In this document: positions 59,751-64,000 of the stretch, one piece after another
How the letters are laid out: the number at the start of each line of letters is the position of its first letter
Numbering within the stretch: position 1 is the stretch's first letter
The notes under the pieces: model-generated
Database searches by the model: none
Told to the model about the DNA's origin: nothing
The model's input: only the letters and a program-made list of their open reading frames with translations
Made by a program: the position numbers and the translations under genes
Assembly: GCA_035523995.1 (NCBI GenBank)
Contig: DATKPQ010000045.1
Location: 166,390 to 230,389 of the forward strand
Reading direction: 5' to 3'
DNA length: 64,000 nt
From: JASHVB01 sp035523995
Lineage (GTDB): Bacteria > Pseudomonadota > Alphaproteobacteria > Acetobacterales > Acetobacteraceae

Positions 59751-60290
59751 CTATCGGTTAGCGGAGAGTTGCTGCGTTGTTTGCAGGTTCTGCAGCATAG
59801 CCGGTAGGCTTTGCTCCGCCAGGTTACGGAACGGCGGATAAGTGCCCTTGTCGGCCTCGGCCTGGAATGCCTCGATCGCCATGGTCTGGTCCGGAAGTGC
59901 CTGATCCAGCCAGGCACGGTTGAATGCCGGTCCATTCGTCGACTGAATCTGGACAAGTCGGGCCTGGTGCTTCTGGTCCATGCCGGACGGCAAGAACAAA
60001 CCTTCGGTTTGTGCCAAAGTTGTAAGCTGCCGATCGATGTCCGTGTCGGTCTGTATGATCCGGGCAGCGAGGTCACGAATGTCCGAATCTGTCGCTTTTG
60101 TCTGCGCGAGCTGCGAGGAGGCGATCATATCGATATTGTAGGCAGGGGCACGGCCGACAAAATTCAGATCCACGCCCGACGCCTTATTTGCTTCAGGCGC
60201 GCCGTTGCTTGCTTGCTCGCCGGTCCCGCATGCGGCAAGCGAGAACATGACGGCACCCAGCAGGAGGGCCGGGCAGGAACAATGGCTCAT
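59751..60290 (-). CDS. DUF4142-family lipoprotein
   Basis: 179 residues from ATG 60290. The signal CPALLLGAVMFSLAACG has a lipobox (LAAC). The helical DUF4142 region follows: YNIDMIASSQLAQTKATDSDIRDLAARIIQTDTDIDRQLTTLAQ, resembling a ferritin-like four-helix arrangement but without its metal residues clearly visible. Function unknown, likely periplasmic. It is divergent from the monooxygenase gene. Confidence 0.85.
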   Translation of the reverse strand: MSHCSCPALLLGAVMFSLAACGTGEQASNGAPEANKASGVDLNFVGRAPAYNIDMIASSQLAQTKATDSDIRDLAARIIQTDTDIDRQLTTLAQTEGLFLPSGMDQKHQARLVQIQSTNGPAFNRAWLDQALPDQTMAIEAFQAEADKGTYPPFRNLAEQSLPAMLQNLQTTQQLSANR

Positions 60291-60508
60291 GACGGAAGCT
60301 CCGTGTAGCACGCTATGGACGTTGTTCCTCGGGTTGGCGTTCGGCAGCGTCGTCTCGGGAAAGCACAGAGTCAAGTTGTGGACAGCGCGATGACGGTGAT
60401 CACTGGCTGCCCCGCAAGGGTTGCGATCGCCGCGGAACTGGGGTGAAATACCGGACGGTAGGTAATCCCACCCATAAGTCGCTGCGGCATCGGAAGAGGA
60501 CACGCGGC

Positions 60509-62152
60509 ATGAATGACTCGATCAGGTTCGCAGAGCATGCGCGCGCAGCCAACACCACGGCGTTCGATGCGATCGTCATCGGCGCCGGCATTTCTGGGAT
60601 GTTCATGCTCTATCGTTTGCGGGAACTGGGCATGACCGTGCGCCTCTTCGAGACCGGCACCGATGTCGGCGGTACCTGGTACTGGAACCGCTATCCGGGA
60701 GCCCGATTCGATTCCGAAAGTTGGACCTACGGCTATTCATTCTCCAAGGAGCTGATGCAGGAATGGGACTGGAAGGAGCATTTCTCCCCCCAACCTGACA
60801 CGCTGAACTACCTGAACCACGTGGCCGACAAGTTCGATCTGCGCCGTCACATGCAATTCTGCAGCACGGTGACGGCTGCCCATTGGGACGACGCCGCCGG
60901 CATGTGGACCGTGACCTTGGAGAGTGGCGAGCAAGCGCGGTCGCGGTTCCTGTGCACCGCCGTCGGAATTCTCTCGGCCCACACAATGCCGGCGATTCCG
61001 GGCGTGGAGACGTTTCGCGGCCCGGCCCATCACCCGGCGCGCTGGCCCCACACGCCGGTGGATTTCACCGGCAAGCGCGTCGGCATCATCGGCACCGGGG
61101 CGACCGCGATCCAGGCGATCCCGGAGATCGCCAGGCAGGCAGCGCAGCTCACCGTGTTCCAGCGCCGGCCGAACTGGGCAGCGCCGCTGCACAACGCCAA
61201 AATCGACAAGGCGGAGATGGCAGCGATCAAGGCGCGCTATGGCGAGATCTACGCCCATTGTGCCTCGACGCCGATGTGGTTCATCCATCAGCCAGATCCG
61301 CGCAAGACCTTGGATGTGCCACAGGAGGAGCGTGAAGCATTCTGGGAAAAGCTCTATGCAGAGCCGGGGTTCGGCATCTGGTTGGGCAATTTCCGCGACA
61401 TTGGTGTGGACGAAAAGGCCAATGCCGCGATCAGCGATTTCATCGCGCGGAAGATTCGCCAGCGCGTGAAGGATCCGGCGGTCGCAGAGAAGCTGATTCC
61501 GAAGGACCATGGTTTCGGCTCCCGCCGCGTGCCGCTGGAGAGCGGCTATTTCGAAGCATTCAACCGAGACAACGTGGTGCTGGTCGATACGCTGGAGGAC
61601 GAGCCGATAGAACGGATCACACCGCGTGGCATCCAGACCAGCAAGCGAGAATATGAATTTGATATCCTGATCTATGCAACCGGTTTCGACGGTGTGACCG
61701 GCGCGTTCGATCGGATCGACATTCGGGGCACGGACGCCGTGCGGCTGAAGCACGCCTGGGCGGAGAGTCCTCGCACCTATCTGGGCATGCTCTCGGAAGG
61801 CTTTCCCAATATGCTTATGGTGCTGGGGCCGCATACCGCGCGCGGCAACATTCCGCAGGCGGTGGAACACAGCGTGGAATTTCAGGCCGGCCTGCTACGT
61901 TTCATGTTGGAACATGGATTCGTGCGCGTAGAGACGCGGCCAGACCATGTGGCGGAATGGACCGAGACGGTGATCAAGGCAGCGGAGAAGCTGTTATCAT
62001 CCCAGGTCGATTCCTGGCAGACCGGGGTGAACCGCAACGTTGAGGGCCGCGGCATACGCCGCGTGCTGGGATATAACGGCAACGGCGTTCACTTCCGACG
62101 GTTGACGGACGAGGTGGCAAAGGGAGGGTACAAGGAGTTTGCGTTCCGCTGA
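60509..62152 (+). CDS. Baeyer-Villiger-type flavin monooxygenase
   Basis: 547 residues from ATG 60509. FAD site: AIVIGAGISGMFMLYRLRELG. The BVMO fingerprint F-x-G-x3-H-x3-W-P is exact in FRGPAHHPARWPH near residue 175, followed by the NADPH site RVGIIGTGATAIQAIPEIA. TDVGGTWYWNRYPGARFDSES is typical of cyclohexanone/phenylacetone monooxygenases. These enzymes insert oxygen next to a carbonyl to give esters or lactones. No partner esterase is adjacent, so the ketone substrate is unknown. Confidence 0.94.
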   Translation: MNDSIRFAEHARAANTTAFDAIVIGAGISGMFMLYRLRELGMTVRLFETGTDVGGTWYWNRYPGARFDSESWTYGYSFSKELMQEWDWKEHFSPQPDTLNYLNHVADKFDLRRHMQFCSTVTAAHWDDAAGMWTVTLESGEQARSRFLCTAVGILSAHTMPAIPGVETFRGPAHHPARWPHTPVDFTGKRVGIIGTGATAIQAIPEIARQAAQLTVFQRRPNWAAPLHNAKIDKAEMAAIKARYGEIYAHCASTPMWFIHQPDPRKTLDVPQEEREAFWEKLYAEPGFGIWLGNFRDIGVDEKANAAISDFIARKIRQRVKDPAVAEKLIPKDHGFGSRRVPLESGYFEAFNRDNVVLVDTLEDEPIERITPRGIQTSKREYEFDILIYATGFDGVTGAFDRIDIRGTDAVRLKHAWAESPRTYLGMLSEGFPNMLMVLGPHTARGNIPQAVEHSVEFQAGLLRFMLEHGFVRVETRPDHVAEWTETVIKAAEKLLSSQVDSWQTGVNRNVEGRGIRRVLGYNGNGVHFRRLTDEVAKGGYKEFAFR

Positions 62153-62442
62153 CCCGCATTTCCTAGGCGGGGGGATCACTGGCGCGATCGAAGACGCCTG
62201 TGCTGCAGCCAGGACGATTTGGGGTTGGCACGACAGTAGTCGGGACGATAATAGCGCGGTCGCAGCGGCGCACGACACTGTCGGCTGGCGTTCCCGGTGA
62301 ACTTGGTTGGATGGCTGGGGAACTGGTCTTGTCGGCGTGCCTTCCCACATCCTGGAAGAGACCGTCCCAAACATGGGGGTAGAACAAAACCAGTAGGCCG
62401 CCACGACCGTCCTGCCGTCGACCCATCGCCGGGCCTGGCGAG
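62153..62442. other. Remnant-like non-coding DNA before the IS region
   Basis: About 290 bases without a convincing gene. Open frames on the minus strand (for example one containing PRYYRPDYCR) have no start signal or known family. It may be debris from older insertions, given the ISKra4 fragment next to it. Confidence 0.4.
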
Positions 62443-62583
62443 CTATTCGCCCCCAGGTTTGAGACGGTCTCGGCGCCAGGCCGAACTGGTCGAGTGGGCG
62501 TCGGCGCCGCCACCACGGGCAACCTCGTAGCTCTGCTTCGTTCCATCTGCACGGGTCAGTCCGATCGTTACCCGCCATTCCAT
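62443..62583 (-). pseudogene. N-terminal fragment of an ISKra4-family transposase
   Basis: ATG at 62583 (GGGCGGGA upstream) opens MEWRVTIGLTRADGTKQSYEVARGGGADAHS, which I recognise as the conserved start of ISKra4-family transposases. The frame then runs into unrelated residues and stops at 62443-62445. The usual continuation (PLDQFGL...) appears in a neighbouring frame, suggesting a one-base indel. Only the first tenth of the protein remains, so it is inactive. Confidence 0.7.
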
Positions 62584-62615
62584 TCCCGCCCCCCGGTCTT
62601 CCAAGCGCCGACGTT

Positions 62616-62636
62616 AGGGCGTGTCCAAAAATAAGT
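62616..62636. repeat. Left terminal inverted repeat of the IS
   Basis: The sequence begins AGGGCGTGTCC and contains AAAAATAAGT; it pairs with the right end at about 17 of 21 positions. Confidence 0.75.
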
Positions 62637-62734
62637 GAGTCAATGCAGGGTATTGAGTCCAAAATGTCACAGTTTGCCGAGAAACGCCCGGGCGGGGATT
62701 CTCAGTAACGGATTCGCTTCGGTAGTTTCGCCGG

Positions 62735-63967
62735 ATGATCGGGGCTGTGCAAGAGCGGGCTGCACGTAAGAGATATAAAGAGATGGCGCCTGTTCTGAAC
62801 GAACAGAGCCGCCGACGCTTCGCGGCATTGGAGGCCCGGGCTCTGGGACGCGGCGGAGTGAGTTTGCTGGCGCGGATTTCCGGGCTCGCCCGGTCGACGA
62901 TTTACCAGGGTCTGTCCGACATCCGGGCGCGAGTATCGGCTCCGGAGGGGCGGGTTCGGAAGGAAGGCGGCGGGCGGAAGCAAAAGACCATCGCGGATCC
63001 GACGCTGGTAGCCGATCTGCGGGCGATGCTGGAATCGGTCACCCGTGGTGATCCGACGCAGCCGCTATTGTGGAGCAGTCGCAGCCTGCGTAACCTTGCC
63101 GATGGGTTGGCCAAGAAGGGACACGATGTCTGCCCGACGACAGTGAGTAATCTTCTTCGTGGCATGAACTACAGCTTGCAATCCAATCGCAAGACCAAGG
63201 AAGGACGCCAACACATCGATCGCAACGCGCAATTCGAGTATATCAATACGCAGGCCAAGGCGTTCCTTACCGCACGGGAGCCGGTTATCAGTGTCGAGAC
63301 GAAGAAGAAAGAGCTGGTTGGCGCCTTTAAGAATAGTGGCCGGGAACTGCGTCCGGCGGGCCGCCCGGAGCTGGTGAACGTTCACGACTTTATCGATCCC
63401 AAATTGAAGCGTGCGGTGCCGTATGGTGTCTATGACATTACCAACAACGTCGGATGGGTCAGCGTTGGCACCGACCACGACACCGCGGCATTCGCGGTGA
63501 ACGCGATTCGTCACTGGTGGCGTGCGATGGGCAAGCAAAGCTATGCCCGCGCGACGCGGTTGATGGTCACTGCCGACGGAGGCGGAAGCAACGGCTACCG
63601 AGTACGGCTGTGGAAGGTCGAACTTCAGAAACTCGCTGATGAGTTGAAGCTTCCGATCACCGTTTGCCACCTACCGCCAGGCACCAGCAAGTGGAACAAG
63701 GTGGAGCACCGCCTGTTCTCGTTCATCACCATCAACTGGCGCGGCAAGCCGCTGCGCAGCTACCGGACAATCGTCCAGCTAATAGCCGCCACTACGACCG
63801 ACACCGGCCTTAAGGTACGGGCTCTCCTGGACGACGCCAAATACCCCAAAGGGGTCAAGGTGACTGACGTTCAATTGGCTGCGGTAAACCTTAAGCCGCA
63901 CACCTTCCACGGAGACTGGAATTACACCATCTCGCCCAGTCAACAGAGATTACGGCGTCGTAAATGA
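62735..63967 (+). CDS. ISAzo13-family transposase
   Basis: 410 residues. An N-terminal helix-turn-helix lies in GGVSLLARISGLARSTIYQGLSDI, followed by CPTTVSNLLRGMNYSLQSNRKTKEG. The catalytic core shows HDFIDPKLKRAVPYGVYDITNNVGWVSVGTDHDTAAFAVNAI, TADGGGSNGYRVRLWKVELQKLADEL and HLPPGTSKWNKVEHRLFSFI, the conserved DDE-type blocks of this family. The gene appears intact and lies in one frame. It ends 33 bases before the right edge. Confidence 0.92.
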   Translation: MIGAVQERAARKRYKEMAPVLNEQSRRRFAALEARALGRGGVSLLARISGLARSTIYQGLSDIRARVSAPEGRVRKEGGGRKQKTIADPTLVADLRAMLESVTRGDPTQPLLWSSRSLRNLADGLAKKGHDVCPTTVSNLLRGMNYSLQSNRKTKEGRQHIDRNAQFEYINTQAKAFLTAREPVISVETKKKELVGAFKNSGRELRPAGRPELVNVHDFIDPKLKRAVPYGVYDITNNVGWVSVGTDHDTAAFAVNAIRHWWRAMGKQSYARATRLMVTADGGGSNGYRVRLWKVELQKLADELKLPITVCHLPPGTSKWNKVEHRLFSFITINWRGKPLRSYRTIVQLIAATTTDTGLKVRALLDDAKYPKGVKVTDVQLAAVNLKPHTFHGDWNYTISPSQQRLRRRK

Positions 63968-63979
63968 ACGAAGTGTATG

Positions 63980-64000
63980 ACTTATTTTTGGACGTCGCCT
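63980..64000. repeat. Right terminal inverted repeat of the IS
   Basis: ACTTATTTTTGGACGTCGCC and a final T form the inverted partner of the left end. The window stops here. Confidence 0.7.

Larger units (their letters stand above)
62616..64000 (+). mobile_element. ISAzo13-family insertion sequence, apparently complete
   Basis: The two ends share an imperfect inverted repeat of about 21 bp (62616-62636 and 63980-64000), with a perfectly matching core GTCCAAAAATAAGT. The single transposase gene lies between. The element would be about 1385 bp. Its right end coincides with the window edge, so a target duplication cannot be checked. It sits 33 bases upstream of the broken ISKra4 start. Confidence 0.8.

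Noticed and set aside
1..64000. tRNA, rRNA or prophage modules
   Set aside because: No tRNA-like cloverleaf, rRNA segment, integrase or phage structural gene was recognised in reading both strands.

Overview
The window reads as chromosomal DNA of a GC-rich alphaproteobacterium, most probably an Acetobacteraceae / Rhodospirillales relative. This is inferred from three things: the purL-bolA-grxD order, a DICD-type hypothetical protein with the conserved 'IGxxLxxICxDLGI..HPLW' block that I associate with Acetobacteraceae, and several families of short intergenic palindromic repeats. No rRNA, tRNA, CRISPR array or replication origin was seen. Species cannot be named from the sequence alone.

Layout. 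0-4 kb: a SNF2/HepA-type helicase with a downstream zinc-ribbon partner. 4-8 kb: a MetE-like methyltransferase, an NTF2-like protein, a luciferase-like monooxygenase and a metallo-beta-lactamase-fold hydrolase. 8.4-10.5 kb: a MarR regulator translationally coupled to a DHA2 drug efflux pump, with a probable autoregulated promoter. 10.7-14.3 kb: a tightly overlapping trio (penicillin-acylase-like hydrolase, RDD membrane protein, Bpt leucyltransferase). 14.3-25 kb: a YdcF protein, two tandem paralogous ABC substrate-binding proteins without permeases, a PhyH dioxygenase, a decayed small gene, an MFS carrier, thiSG, an Acetobacteraceae-type hypothetical and a CaiB/BaiF CoA-transferase. 25.1-28.8 kb: a cobalamin riboswitch in front of a BtuB-like TonB receptor, followed by an MFS protein. 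29-39 kb: housekeeping genes (purL, bolA, grxD, a glycosyltransferase, an aldo/keto reductase, purD, tadA, a PuuD-like amidotransferase, an RsuA/RluB pseudouridine synthase, rsmD). 39-41.7 kb: an exported protein, a pentapeptide-repeat protein and a GlcG/HbpS protein.

41.9-50.9 kb is the most coherent functional block: a carbon-phosphorus lyase cluster. PhnF (GntR/HutC) is divergent from phnGHIJKLM plus a DUF1045 gene; phnN converges on the operon end, and a second phnM paralogue lies behind phnF. Most junctions are 4-bp ATGA overlaps. A perfect GT-N-TA-N-AC palindrome overlaps the predicted phnG -10 element. No phosphonate transporter (phnCDE) and no phnP are present; the DUF1045 protein carries the two H-x-T motifs of 2H phosphoesterases and is a candidate for the missing cyclic-phosphate step.

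51-62 kb holds scattered catabolic and accessory genes: a TPP enzyme, a CxxCxxCC cluster protein, a D-2-hydroxyacid dehydrogenase, a 3-hydroxyacyl-CoA dehydrogenase-like protein, a YciI protein, an SDR, DUF3500 with a class II aldolase, a DUF4142 lipoprotein and a Baeyer-Villiger monooxygenase. The window ends in an apparently complete ISAzo13-type insertion sequence, inserted just upstream of a decayed ISKra4-type transposase start.

At least four small genes appear broken by frameshift or truncation. Three families of intergenic palindromic repeats are scattered through the window; one copy has been read into the end of tadA and another lies inside the phn operon.
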